Below, piece after piece: positions 35,633-49,271 of a DNA stretch of 64,000 nucleotides. Within the stretch, counting starts at the first letter, position 1, and the number at the start of each line of letters is the position of its first letter. The notes below the pieces were generated by a model. It was not told where the DNA came from, ran no database searches, and saw only the letters and a program-made list of their open reading frames with translations. This DNA is from Welwitschia mirabilis (Eukaryota > Gnetophyta > Gnetopsida > Welwitschiales), in contig JBOZIK010000001.1 in assembly GCA_051453625.1 (NCBI GenBank), forward strand, positions 186,149,628-186,213,627, read 5' to 3'. Both the position numbers and the translations under genes were made by a program.

Positions 35633-37117
35633 TGTTATGAAACTTCGTAGTAAAAGTGGAAAGTAAGCAAGCTATTTTCATGTAAATGTTGACATTACAA
35701 ATAAGTATGATTAATTAATTTAGCTTAGGAAAAGACATTTAAGTTATTGATTTATCATAAAATGATGTCTTTTATCATGTTCTCATGAAGCTATGAACAT
35801 TTTTCTAATATTAGCAAGTTTATTGCTGGCTTTTAAAGAATACTATAAAATGTTAAAGAATTCTAGCAAATAACACTAGCACCACTGATCAAGAATACTA
35901 GTGCCATTAGCCTTTTAAGCCAAAACATGCTCAAAATCACATTCCTATACTAATTTAGAGAATTAATTACATTTTACTTATGAACTAAGAAATAATCCAG
36001 AATAAATCTTCAAACCTAATGAAACATGGTAGAAGTAAAACTAAGATGTTGTAGTGACATGTGGCATAATGAGAATGATCATGTGGAAGATACATGACAT
36101 GGAATTCATTGGCAACATTATCAGTAGTCAAAAGAAATGTCATCACCATGTATGCGTAAGAACATGAAGAATCTTTTCTTGTGGCTACATGCCAAACATT
36201 GTAACTTTCTCCTTATGTAACCATCCTTAAGTAACCTTCCTTATTTAACTACCTATGTAACACATCATGAAAACACCTAATGTAATTATGACAAAGCTCT
36301 CCAAACCTTACCTCATCTATAAAAGTTTCTTAAGCCTTCATTATAATTGGCTTAATGTGGAAAAGACCTAGAGGCTAGGACATCATAGCACCCTTATCAT
36401 CTTTCTTAGGGGTGGAATGTCCAAGGCTAGTTAACAAGTTCTTCTTCTTCATCTCTTTCTCCATTTAATGTAATGTATGATTATTTTAGATTTTAATATA
36501 AGAATTGGCTTAAATTCTTTTATTATTATTATGTAATTCATTTAACATTAGTAATATTTATATAGTACTACTTCTTATGTAGGTTTTATTATCTTATTAT
36601 TAATAGATTAAAATTGGTATTAGCAATCTTTAGGTAAAGCTTACTCAATTATCAAGTTCTTTCATATTGTGTGAGTTATTTAAGATTACTTCTAACCTAT
36701 TATACTTACTATAATTTGATGGATATTATGTGCATTCATTCATATTTTTTGTGCTTATGAAGGGATATGAAGAATTAGTTGGACTAGATAACTTACTAAC
36801 ACTAATGTGGTGGATGAAATTATGCCTTCATAACAAGCCTCAATGACTTGATAATCTAGTTTATGTTTCAAGATATAGGAATCAGTGAAGCAAAAGTGAA
36901 GTGTTGAGCAAATCAATTAGATCATCAGAGCATTTTTGTACCCTTGCATTTCTAATTAAAGATTATTTTTTTAACTTCTAATTTTTCTATTATTTAAATT
37001 CTATTATAAGTTAAATTAATCATGTATATTTTGTAAAAGTTACCATATATGTCCCCAAGAAAGAATGATACTAGGTTCTGACCTGGTTATATCTAGTTCA
37101 TTGCTATACATAGAATA
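35633..37117 (+). repeat. LTR-like repeat X, copy 1
   Basis: About 1.48 kb, aligning with 41882-43350. It starts TGTTATGA (the other copy TGTTTTGT) and ends GAATA (the other GAACA), so the termini are TG...CA-like. Shared anchors are 'cataatgagaatgatcatgtggaag', 'aagctctccaaacctta' and 'ctagttcattgctata'. No primer site is clear after it, so calling it a 5' LTR is inference. Confidence 0.6.
36317..36325 (+). promoter_or_regulatory. TATA box in repeat X
   Basis: CTATAAAAG, kept at 42565-42573 in copy 2 (CTATAAAAGGGC). In both copies it is followed by sequence typical of LTR transcription starts. This supports X being an LTR read on the plus strand. Confidence 0.5.
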
Positions 37118-38904
37118 TATTTTAATACTATTTTCATAGTACTAACATAATGATTTTCTCAAGAGTACATTATTTTTTTTTTCTTACAATCTTCTAATTT
37201 AGTTTTTATTTTTCTAGTGATAGGTACTAGTCCTCTTTTTAGTGATACCCAAACTAGTTCTTTTTTCTTTTGTTTTTGTGTTTTTTTCTAGTGGTGTAGG
37301 TTCTTAATTCTTTTGTTTGTGTGTTTACTAGTTCTTTTCTAGTGAAACCCAAACTAATGTATTTTCTAAGTTTTATTTAATTTTTAATTCTAATTTAAAG
37401 CTCACCTTCATAGTTGATAATTTCGTGTTGTAGGTCTAATGACTTTCTTGCATATTATAATCAAAATTGGGATTAAAATAAGAGAAAAACTAAATGCAAC
37501 TACAATGTTTTTGTGTTTTTATTATTTTTTTATAAATTTTTTAAATTTAGTTTTATTTTTAATTTTTGTTAAGAATTAAAATGTTTAGAGTTTATGTTCC
37601 CAGCATTTTTCTATAATAATATTTACTTCTACTTATCCTTTTTCATTTTCTTGCCATTTAATTTCTATGAACCATAACATGGATTAGTTTTGTAGTCAAG
37701 AAATTATTGCATCTCTCTTTTTTTGTAGTATTTCTTTAAAAAAATACTAATGTTGCTATAGTAGTACCACTGGTTTTTAACACAAATTTTGCTCAAATTG
37801 TTTTATAACATTTTTAAGACCTATTGAAACCTTTCTAATCTTAGGCTTCCTCTGAAATAGTAAAAATTTAAGAAAATGTAAACCTTTATCTAAAATTGTA
37901 TCTTATTTTTTATACCTTAAAAATTAGTTTAATATCTAAATCCATTTGAAACACCTTCTAAATTCCAATCTATCTACTCTTATAGTTTTCAAAATTATGA
38001 TCAATCCAGATGAACTATAAGAGACTTTATTTGACTTAAACAAATGCTAGAAAACTAGCTTTAACATAATTCATATCATTCTTAATCCATAGATCCTTTT
38101 GATAATAGATAAATCTTTAAAGAGTATCTTTAACCAATAAATAGAAGAAAATCTTCCTACATTTCATAAATCTAAGAGCCTTAAAAACCTTAAAATAATT
38201 AATGAGACTAGAATCAGTGATATCTAAATCATATCTCTTAGGAATAAGGAAGAGACCTTTAGAAATCCATGGAAAAACCTATGAGGAAAACTATGAGGAC
38301 ATTAAATTTAGAAATTCCTTGGAGAGTGAACAATTATGCACAAATAGGCTATATTTCAAAGTAATCTTAAATATATTTGATAATGATCAGTAAGTGAGTA
38401 ACAATTTAAGGCTAATGACAAAACTAAAGATCTACACAATAGAGGATGAATCAAAGAATGGCATTGATAGAATAGAAAATTAATCTATCTTTGAATTATA
38501 ACCTTTGTCACTTGCATTATTACTTGAGAAAGAATTCCATAATCTTATGAACAGGAAAACATTAGCCAAGAGTCTAAACATGATCCATCACTTAAAAAAC
38601 CTTTTTCTCAATAACCTCTTGAGCTAGTTATGTAATTTTCTTCTTTATCTCATAAGCAATATTCAAATATTAAGGATGAAGATAAAACCTTATAACTTTA
38701 GAGACATTTTTTGATACTTCTCTTGTTGATCATTCACCCTCTTCCATGGTTTCTAATTCATCTTTGTTTTCATCCCAAAATGACATCTTACATGAGTTAT
38801 TTAATAAATACAAATAGGCTAAGGGAAGGATGATTTATAATTTCAAATGCATTAATTTTGCTACTAGAATTAAAATTCTTAAAAATTTTATGGATTCATG
38901 CATA
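37118..38904. other. Unrecognised sequence between X copy 1 and the tandem duplication
   Basis: T-rich at 37150-37400 with repeated CTAGTTCTTTT and CTAGTGA motifs (for example about 37216, 37310, 37328). Otherwise nothing recognised. If X is an LTR, this is the start of its internal region, and it encodes no visible gag or pol. Confidence 0.4.
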
Positions 38905-40365
38905 AATTTTTACAAGGAGTCTCTCTCATATTTGAAGCTTTTCATGGTTTTAATTCATCATTTAACATTAACATTTACAATTAAGAGCCTTCATGTTTAC
39001 AGTACCTTGGAAAATCCCTTGTAAAAGTTTTAGTCTGTTTGCATGCTTTTAAATTAGATTTTTCTTTTAAAGTAGAATTTCCGTTTAGAAGAAGTTTTAG
39101 TTTAAAAAAATTAGAAATGCTAAAAAAATTTGTGCCTGATGCCCTTTTATGCCTTAAACTACCCAAGCACTACCACTTATACAATCACCTCCTTAAACAT
39201 TTTCATGTAGAAAATCCAAAATTCCACCTACACCACTAAATAAATTACCATTACCTTAAGCCTCTTCATCTATCATTCCCCCCCTTTTTTATAACATTTA
39301 ATAAAGTTCATAAACCACCCTTCCTTTTCATTGATCTATGAGTTTTTGAGATTAGATAATCTTGATTGACCACCCTTAATGAATAAAATATTAATAAATC
39401 ATTATATTATTATTGGTTATTAGGTAGAATTTAAGTTTATCTATAGTTTTTCAAGAAAAGGTTTTGTTTATTTTTAAGTTAACTTATTAAGGCTTAGTTT
39501 TACTTAAGGTTTTCTAATTGCATGGGAACAAGATTTGTCTTGACTAGTCTAATGAGACAATGACCCCTTTATGTACATTAAAATTAATTAAATAAAAGAA
39601 GACAATTAAAAGAAAATAAAAATATCTCCTCTCAAAAAAGTAAATTATTTATTAATTAGTTAAAACTTAGGTTTAGTTAATTACATGAGGGATATGTTAT
39701 GACATGTTCAATTGCATTAGGGTTATAAATGTTTACTGGCAATGACACAATGACTCCTTTATATATCAATGTTCTTAACTCTATTAGAAGAATATGTCAT
39801 AATACTAGATGCTTAATTAGATTAAAATTCTTGAAATAAATAATAGAGTGTGATTATAGAAAAGGTAAATTTTGGAATAAAAAAGGTGGAATTAAAAGAT
39901 TCTTTTATGTTTACTTTTCTTAACTTATGTACTTGAAAATTTGCTTAACTACTTTTGATTACTTGCAAGTTTACTTAGAGAATATCTTATTTGTATGATA
40001 TTGTGAAAACTTCTAAATGTAAAACAAAATTAATAATATTTTTAATAAATGTGGTTATTATCTTAGGTATTCTATCTTTTTAATATGTAGATGATGGATT
40101 TCCATTAGGTTTCCTATTCTGTTTTTCTTAGAGTGCATTGTGGTTTTTCCCAAATACTTACATCAAAATAATTTTCTAGCCATGTAATTAAATTATTCTT
40201 GAAAGTCTTGCATAAATTTTTTCATCTTTATAATTTTGAGAAAAAGTGTTTATTTTTAATTAGGAGTATGACATTTATTTTTATATAATTTTTTAGATTT
40301 TTATGCCTTAATTGTTAAAAATTGATCAAAAATTTTAAAAATATCATATCATTTCCTTATTTTCC
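38905..40365. repeat. 1.46-kb tandem duplication, unit 1
   Basis: Matches unit 2 (40370-41835) along its length. Anchors are 'tctctctcatatttgaagct', 'taagccttcatgttt', 'ttcatgtagaa' and 'gaaaggttttg'. Both units keep a related minus-strand frame that begins MGSLRH (39166-38981 and 40622-40416) and contains TLKEKSNL. Conservation may simply reflect the age of the duplication. No domain recognised. Confidence 0.8.
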
Positions 40366-40369
40366 TTAA

Positions 40370-41835
40370 TCAAGGATTCTCTCTCATATTTAAAGCTTTG
40401 CATAGTTTTAGTTCATCATTTAACATTGCATTTACTATTATAAGCCTTCATGTTTGTAGTACCTTGGAAAATGCATTGTAAAATTTTAGTTTCTTCGCAT
40501 GAATTTAAATTAGATTTCTCTTTTAGAGTAAAGTTTCCTTTTAGGATATGTTTTAGTTTAAAAAAATTATAAATGCTAAAAATTTTTGTGCTTGATACCC
40601 TTTCATGCCTTAAACTGCCCAAGCCCTACCACCTCTATAATCACCTCCTTAAACATTTTCATGTAGAAGACCCAAAATTTCATCTACACCACTAAATAAG
40701 TTACCATTATCTTAAGCCTCTTCATCCACCATTCCCCCCTTTTTTACCATCTAATAAAGTCCACCAATAATCTTTCCTTCCATTGATCTATAAGTTCTTG
40801 AGATTAGATAATCCTAGTTAATGGCCCTTAATAAAATAAACTATTAATAAGTAATTACATTATTATTATGCATTAGGTATAATTTAAGTTTAATATATCT
40901 TTTCAAGAAAAGGTTTTGCTTATTTTTGAGTTAACTTGTTAAGGATTAGTTTCACTTAACGTCTCTAATTAAATGAGAATAAGATTTATCTTGATTAGGC
41001 TAATGAACCGATGACCCTTTTATGTACACTAAAATTAATTAAATAAAAGAAGGATGATTAAAAGAAAATGAAATAACTCCTCTTTAAAAAGTAAATTATT
41101 TATTAATCGGTTAAAAATTGGATTTAGTGAACTTAATGAGGGATATGAACACTCATTGGCATGCAACTTTAATGATTTATTTTATGACATGTTTAACTGC
41201 ATTAGGACTATAAATGCTTATTGGTAATACAATACTGACTCCTTCATATATCGCATACTTAACTTTGTTAGAAGAAGATGTCATAACACTAGATGCTTAA
41301 TTAGATCAAAATGATTAAAACGAGGAATAAAGAGTAATTGTAGAAAAGGTAAATTGAAATGAAAAAGATGGAATTGAGAGATTCTTTTATGTTTACTTTC
41401 CTTAACTTATGTACTTGAAAATTTGCTTAACTAATTTTTGACTGCTTGTAGGTTTACTTAGAGAATATTTCATTTTTATGATATTGTGGCATCTTTTAAA
41501 TGTAGATTAAAATTAATAATAAATGTAATTATTAACTTAGTATTCTCTATTTTGAATTTGTAAATGATGGATTTTCATTAGGTTTTCTATTTTATTTTTC
41601 TTAGAGTGCATTATGGTTTTCTCTAAATAGTTACATCAAAATAATTTACTAGTCATGTAATTAACTTATTCTCAAAAATCTTGTAAAATTTTTTTCATAT
41701 TTATAATTTCAAAAAAATTTTTAATTTTAATTAGAAATGTGACATTTAGTTTTATAGATTTTTTTTCGATTTTAGTGCCTTAATAGTTAAAAATTAATAA
41801 AAAATTTTAAAAATGTCATATCATTTCCTCACTTG
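40370..41835. repeat. 1.46-kb tandem duplication, unit 2
   Basis: Direct copy of unit 1, ending with 'aaaaatgtcatatcatttcct' as unit 1 does at about 40330-40360. It lies just before repeat X copy 2. Confidence 0.8.
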
Positions 41836-41881
41836 CCATTTTACTTAGATAATGTTTTCATGTTCACCATTTCTTTAGCAA

Positions 41882-43350
41882 TGTTTTGTAAGAGATTAGT
41901 AAAAGTTTAGGCAGAACATGTATTTATATGTAAAAATTGACATTACAAACAAATTCATTTAGGTTAAGGAAAGATATTTAATTCATAAATTTATCATAGA
42001 ATGATTTATTTTACCCTTTTCATTATTTTTTCATGAAATTATGACTTTCCCCTAACATTAGCATGTTTATTGATAGCTTTTGAGAACACTATAAAACCTT
42101 AAAAGAATTCTAGCAAACAACACCAGTGCCACTAGTCAGGACTACCAATGCCATTGGCCTTTTAAGCTAAAACATAATCAAACTCATGTCCCTATACTAA
42201 TTTGTAGAATTAATCACATTTCACTTATAGGCTAATTCATAAATACTCAAAAATAAATCTTCAAACTTGATGAGACATGGAAGAAGTACAAACTAATACA
42301 TTGTAGTAAGATGTAGTGTAATGAGGATGATCATGTGGAAGAGATATGACATGACATCTATTGACAACATCATTAATAGTTAAAGATCATGTAATTTATA
42401 TATGTACATAAGAAGATGAATAATCTTTTCTTATGATTACATGCCAAATATTATAACTTCCTTATGGAACTACCCTTAAGTAACAGCCTTACGTAACCAC
42501 CCACCTAATGCATCATGATAATACTTAATGTAATCATAACAAAGCTCTTCAAGCTTTTCCTTATCTATAAAAGGGCATTGATCCCTCATTGTAATGAATA
42601 TTTTAGTTATCTTAATGTGGGAAAAACTTAGAGGCTATGGCATCATAGCACTTTAATCATCTTTCTTGAGGGTGAAATGTCTAAGGTTAGTTAAAGAGTT
42701 TTTCTTCTTCATCTCTTTTTCTATTTGATATAATGTATATTTATTTCATATTTTAATATAATAATTGAACTAAATCATTTGATTATTATTGCATAATTCA
42801 TTTAGCATTAATTAAGTTTTATTCTTTCATTGTTAATGCATGGAAATTAGTATTAGTAATATCTAGGTAAATCTTACTCAATTATCAAGTTCTTTAATAT
42901 TATTTAAGTAATTTAAGTTTAGATCTAACTATCAGAATTACTATAGTCTATTAGATCTTATGCACATTCATTCATACTTCTTATGCTTATAAAGAAATAT
43001 GAAGAATTAATTAGATTGAATAACCTACCAACACTTATGTAATGAATGAGATTATGCCTTCACACTAAGCCTTATTAACTTAATAATTTAGTTTATGTTT
43101 TAAGATAGAGTAATTAGTGGATCAAAGGTGAAGTGCTGAGTAAATTAATTATATCATTAGAGAATTTTTATTTCTTTCTGTTACTAATGAAGATCATTTC
43201 TTTATTAACTTCTAATTTCTTTATTGTTTGAGTTTTATTGCAACTTGAATTAATTATGTATCCTTTGTAAAAGTTACCACATATATCATTGTAGAATAAG
43301 AATACTAGATTCTTACCTAGTTAAATCTAGTTCATTGCTATATAGAGAAC
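41882..43350 (+). repeat. LTR-like repeat X, copy 2
   Basis: See copy 1. Its 3' part and the following 1 kb (about 42900-44420) are repeated again at about 50480-52000, so a copy of X plus its right flank was duplicated as a block. Confidence 0.6.
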
Positions 43351-44425
43351 AAAATCTCTAAGGGATTGCTAACTCATCTTTTTGCAAGTCCTTACTTGAC
43401 CATATGCAGTACTGACTTAAAATAAAACTTTAAACCATTAAGTGTAAAGGCTCAGGTCAAGGTAAAATAATCTCATTCACCATTTAAGTATTAATGAATT
43501 TGATTGTCATTAATACCTAGCCTTATATTAAAAATGAAATGTACCAACTAGCTATGCACAAGAACCATGAAATTACTAAGAGTATGAACTAATTAGCTTA
43601 ATTAAATTTACTTAGTTAGCCAATGAAAAGCTTGATAATGCCATCAAAGATAAATAAAATAAAAGGACTCCTCAAGATACTTGACAGTAAGCTTACCCTA
43701 AAGGAAGTACTCAGAAGGCCAATGCACTCTGATACTCTTAAGATTCCATGCTTTGTCCAAATGAAGAATGAATATAATAAAGGACTTAACATGCTTTTAT
43801 AGATGAGCATGAGGGTAGGAAATGGTTACAAGCTCTTAGCTTATAGCATTGGATCAGTGGTTACACAATAATAATATTAGATAGGATGGATTATTATCTT
43901 TTTTATTAGGTAGATATTCTTATTATGTGTTCAACACTTGGCTCTTGGATGCTATTACCTTTGTCAACCACTATCATTAACATGTGTTTCCAGTGTCATC
44001 CTCCTCAACCCTATTAAATGTCACTACTATAAGCCACTGTCATCACTACCATGTGTCCTCAAGGATGAAGAAAACTTATAAGGTAAAATCAAATCAAGTT
44101 CATAACTCCAATTAACTATATTTTTCATGACATTTCAGAAACATGAAAGGAGAAGTGATTTTCCCTCATAGACCAACAAGGCTAGTAGTTCTAGCTAGTG
44201 GCATCAGTGTTTTAGTTGAATTATCTTCATATTTTGTAGAGTTCTTCAAAATGTGATAATTACCCCAAAAATTTCATGAAAAAGTAATAAGCCCATAATT
44301 AATATTAAAATAAATAAAAAGATATGCTTTTAATGATAAAATCAATTACATTAATGTCTTCTATTAAGATAAATTGGTAATTTAACTTGATCATAATGTT
44401 AATTTTTACATGTTAACAAATATCA
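43351..44425. repeat. Repeat Y, copy 1 (right flank of X)
   Basis: Matches about 50945-52000 and in part 49377-49840. Anchors are 'caatgcactctgatact', 'gagcatgagggtagg', 'caacacttggctcttgga' and 'catgtgtttcca'. The frame at 43616-43810 (minus) lies inside and is not kept in the other copy. Confidence 0.65.
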
Positions 44426-44499
44426 TCTTTTATATTTTATTTATTTTTACAACATTCATTAGTTTTAAGCTAGTTTAACATGGTATTAATGTAATCTTG

Positions 44500-46960
44500 C
44501 TCATCATGATAAAATTTAGAATTTAAGCTACTTAAAGCATTTATATTCATGTAGCCTAAATAATTTTTTGCCTCTTATTCCTTTGATTCTATTAAAGATT
44601 ATTTATAATCTTTACAAAATTTAATTTCTTCAATTTTATAAAGCTCTCAATTTTGATTCATAGCTTCATTTATTTGCATTTTATTTTTAATAATCTCATA
44701 GGCATCATGTAACTCTTCATCTTAAAATGGGTTTTTTACTTTCTTTATAATATTTAATTATATTTATAAGTATAATGATTATTTCTTTTAATAGGAAAAA
44801 CAACAAATATTTACCTTATTTTTCTTAAAAATAGTTCTTAGTTTTTAACAAATGTATAAGGATAAAATCATTTCTTTGTTTTTATTTTTCTTAATTTTAC
44901 ATTTCCTTTTCTTTTCTTTAATTTTTCTTTTTTGATATAAAACTTATATGTCTTTCCTTCTTATATAGTTTTACAAATTCTTCTTCCAATTCTAGACATT
45001 GACTACTAAATAGTTAAATAGATTTTATTCATTTTGTTATAGACATATTGAATAGTTCCTAGAAAGCACATTTTCACTAGATTTTTCTCCCCTATGATAA
45101 GCACATTTAAAACCATATTCTCAATTTATTTAGGTAAAACACTAGGAACATTAATTTTTTTATAATCATTGTAAATAATTTTACCATATACATCTCTTTA
45201 AAGTAATCAATTGCATATTTTTCACATGTGAAAATTCACAAAGCTCGCTCTAAATAACCATAAGGTAATCTATTATTTTCTAAGTTATTGTATACTCATT
45301 TGTAAATCCTCATAATAATTTTTGCAAAATTCTATTAATGATGAAATTTAAGGTCTATTATTTGACCTTATCAAAAGAAACATATAATTAGAATTTTACC
45401 ACTACTATTATTCTTTCAATTGATATAAACGTTATGATATCTTTGACATCTCCATATAATACTTATGTAATCTTTAGTTTATAATAACATATTTTAAGAA
45501 CTTATCACATGGCTTTTAGAGCTACATATCAATATTTAAGATTTGAACTAATGTACTCCAATAGGTATAAAAAACTTTCATCTAAACGTTTAGTTATTCT
45601 ATGTTGTTCATGTTTCATTTTCATCATTATTTTCTTATAACTACCTTCTTCTTCCTTTTGAATTTGGAAAGATAGTATGAGTTAGAACTCCTTTTTTTTT
45701 CTTTTAGATCATGTGAGGTTCTTATATTTGTATTTTTTTCATGTGTATAATTAATCAATATACTTTTTCTAATTAGTACAAAATGTTTTTCTTTTTATTA
45801 TCCTTTTCTTGCTTTTATCGTTTCATCACCTGCATATTTTATCTCATGGCTTCTAGTTTTCTCTCAAGTTGGTAATTTGTTCTATGGTGTAATGTATCTA
45901 ATTGATTATATTATTAAGCTAATTTATCTTATATTTTTCTTTTTATTTTTTTTGGTATTTACAAAGTGTTGTAATAAATAATATGTAACTACTTGAGCAC
46001 ATGATTTTTTCTAACTAGAATATTTTATGGACTATGTACTCTTTAGAGGTTCCGAAACTACTTTTGGTTTGATAAATCATTTTCCACCAATTTTTTTTAT
46101 TTAATCTCTTTTAGTATTCCTTAGATTTAAAAAATACTCTTATCATCTACATTCTTACTACAGTTCTATTGGGATAGCACTTTATTTTTTTAGCCTTATA
46201 TTGATTTGAATAGTGCTTTTCATTTTTTGTGCTTACATTAATTAGGATATCTTTAATTGGAATTTTATTGGTTTTACTAGGTGTCATGGCTAATTCAATA
46301 GTATCTCTTCTTATTGTTATTGATATGGATATCTGGAAATTTTTAACATTAATTTTTATTTTTAATTTGTAAAGCCCTTATATATTTAAGTATTGTTGTA
46401 TAGATGGGTAATTTATATAATATACTTACATATTTACATATTTTCCTATTTATAATAGATGTTGAAATCCTATATGAAATTCGACCTTGTGTAATAATCT
46501 TTTGTTTAAATACATACTAAAGACCAAGTTATAATTGCATCTTTCACCTTATAAATAATAAAGTGATATATGAATCAACTTTACTTCTTTTATTTGTATG
46601 AAAACCATTAAATTGTTTACTATATTCTTATCTACTAAGATGATCAGAACATTATGTTGTATAGAAGATTTACCAACTTTATCTAAAATCTCTTTAAACT
46701 AACATATTACTATTTTTTCACTGTTAGACATGTTTAACATCTAACAATATCACTATATCATTTTATTATAAATTATAATTAAAGTTTGGATTTATAATAA
46801 TACTATTTGGCCTATGTGGATTAAATCCTTTTTTTTATTATCCAGAAATTTCTTTGTGTGTAAAAAATAACAAAATGCAAGCCTTGATTTTTTAAAGTAC
46901 ATCTCATAACAACCCAAACTATTTTATAAATATTTTGTATTATGCCTTAAAATTTTCAAT
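44500..46960 (-). pseudogene. Possible endogenous pararetrovirus (caulimovirid) fragment, heavily broken
   Basis: Read on the minus strand from high to low coordinates, short blocks appear in the order expected for a caulimovirid polyprotein. First, IHIGQIVLL (about 46806-46832) resembles the conserved I/LHIG core of plant pararetrovirus movement proteins. Then comes a charged coiled-coil-like block with LHHRTNYQLERKLEAM (about 45846-45893). After that is a capsid-like stretch ending in a Lys/Arg-rich region (about 45000-44870), then an acidic block ELHDAYEII (about 44720-44700). Stops and frameshifts are frequent, and no zinc knuckle, protease or reverse transcriptase could be confirmed. Lys-rich readings arise easily in AT-rich DNA, so this is tentative. 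It would be an old, inactive integration. Confidence 0.38.
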
Positions 46961-47625
46961 ATCATATAGATCCACTTTTTTACCATTTAAAAATTAAAAT
47001 TTTTTGAGTCTTAACATTTTATTAATAATCATTTCTTAAGATCATTTTACGTAAAGGCATAATATTACTGACAAGAATATTAAAATGCATTGGCTAGTTA
47101 CTCATAGATCCTAAAGTAAAAGTCTAATCTTTCATACCTCAAAGTTATAGTTAAACCCTGCAAGTAAATAATGAATTATTAATTAATGATATTAATTAAT
47201 AAATGTAAGAGAAGGATAATAGTATACTAGATAATTTCCATCTATTACTAAGTACAAAATTTCTTCTCAATCATGATTTTTAAGTTCTTAATTATAAGTA
47301 TAAAACTTTAATAGTTGATTATAAATTTAAAGTAACTAAAATATTATGCACTTATGTATCATGAAATATGAATAAACAATTGTGGCTTTGATATTAAAAG
47401 AAGTAAATTATTAAAATATGGATTTTGTAATGCACTAGGAAGAGGATCACTCCCCATCTTTTTATCCTTATATGGTTTTCTATTTCTTTTAGTCACATTT
47501 ATATTATAATAGATTTCATTTTAGTTAACTCTAACTAAGGTAAATATAACATTAAGATTAATATTTTGGTTCTCATTTTAATTTAATATAAATACTAATT
47601 CTTATATTTTTAATCAACATTTTTA
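46961..47625. other. AT-rich spacer, nothing recognised
   Basis: Contains AATTAATAAT-type low-complexity sequence around 47170-47210. No supportable feature. Confidence 0.4.
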
Positions 47626-47629
47626 TTAG

Positions 47630-48700
47630 GATTAAATATCTTGGGGGGAGGGTTAAATAAGATAGTAATAGGATAATTTTCACTTTTGATCATTCAACAA
47701 TGTTTTACACTTATCTAATTATATTCAAAAAAAGAGTTTTACTATGTAAATATGACTTTTTATTATGTAAATTAAGTACAAAAGTAAGGTAAACCAACTA
47801 TTACAAAGAAATCATACAACAAGAATGAAAACAATACTATTTTTCTTTATTATAGCATGCTTTCTACTAATTATTTATATGGAACTTTGTAAGAATCCTT
47901 CCCTAAGGTATAATAAGAGTTTGTGATAATTCTTAACCTCCAAAAAAGTAACAAATCTTTTTCTACAACATAAAAAAATATAGTAAAAGAGAAACATGCA
48001 ATGAAAGTATGCAATATTACAATTATATTTAAGAATTAAAGAACCAAAACTTTTTTAAAATTACGATAGTATTTTGATTATATAAAAAATTAATTATATT
48101 TTTGATAGATGAGATTTCTAAGATACCTTATTAAAGTAGTTAAAATTATTATTTATCTTTATAATGATCTAGAAAATGGTCATCTTTTACTTTTTAATGG
48201 CTACCTGTAATGACAATCAAGTCCATGATGGTCAACCACTTTATAGAAGCTAATCGACTTCTTAAGTTGGTTGACTTTGATTCTAAGATAGTTAACATCA
48301 AGATAACACTGATTCATTAAAGAATATTTAAGTAGTTAACCCCTTAAAGATGTTGATCAATATCTTATTGGTTCTATCAAATAATAAGAATATATAATTA
48401 ACCCCAAACTAGAGCTAATTAATCACTTAATCTAGATTAGAGTCAGTTGATTTCTTAACCTCAAGATAGATCTAGTTAATCACTCATATCTAACTTCACT
48501 TCCTTTTTTTAACCTTGTGATTGATATCTTTATCCTAACTGATTACGTTTCTAGTTTGTTCATGAGCCTAATTGATTTCTTCCTTATGGATCTAAGCATC
48601 AAACTTTCTTCAAGACCTATAGAAATTGTACGATGTATTATCTTTTAGTTCACTTGAGATTTATTTTATCATTAATAAAAAGTAGAAGATGCAGTAATCT
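47630..48700 (-). repeat. SIRE-like copia LTR, minus orientation (possibly solo)
   Basis: Starts with TTAGGATTAAATATCTTGG followed by GGGGAGGGTTAAATA. This is the same architecture as the C4 LTR start (TGTAGGATC...CTAGAGGGGGAATGAATA), which corresponds to the LTR 3' end in these elements. It also carries scattered GTCAACCA, TCGACTTC and AGTTAACC motifs at about 48230-48490 like the motif array of C4 and C5. The sequence is too different from C4 to be the same family. No primer site or internal region was found. The right edge is uncertain. Confidence 0.45.
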
Positions 48701-49271
48701 CTCCTTTTCTCATTAATAAGAATCAAATATTCTTTGATGCTTCTCCTAAATTTCTACTCTTACTAAACATATTCAACCCTTATCATGTCATGGTATACAA
48801 GTAAAATAGCTAAAACAAGGCTAGATATGAATGGTAACTTATAAACCTATTTAGTTTTAGAGGGCATAATCATTAATGAATAGGAACAAAGACATTCTTT
48901 TAGTATAACTATAAAGAATGTAACATTTCTATTAGTTCATAAGATATGTATGAGAAAATGTAAATTATTTAACTAAATCATAAAAGCAAACTTGATACAT
49001 GCTACTAATATAAATCATTAGTACTATGAAATATAAAAGGAAAAAAACAAAAAAAATTAGTTGGAAACATTTTTTCATATTAAAAGCTGTTCATAATTTT
49101 GATCACAAACATAGTCTTACATTAATTAATATAACTAGTTTTACAATAGCCAATATAACTAATGTTATACCAACTAATACAACTACTATCTCTTCTCTTT
49201 GTTATTGATGATAATGGAGAAGATGTATAATGAAAATCATAAAAGATAAAAGGAAAAAAAATCACTATATT
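48701..49271. other. Unrecognised sequence up to the gap
   Basis: AT-rich. The 60-codon frame at 49026-49208 has repeated ATAACTAATAT-like units and no domain. Confidence 0.4.

Noticed and set aside
49026-49208. Plus-strand frame of 60 codons with Thr/Asn/Ile repeats
   Set aside because: It arises from ATAACTAATAT-like simple sequence and has no recognisable domain.
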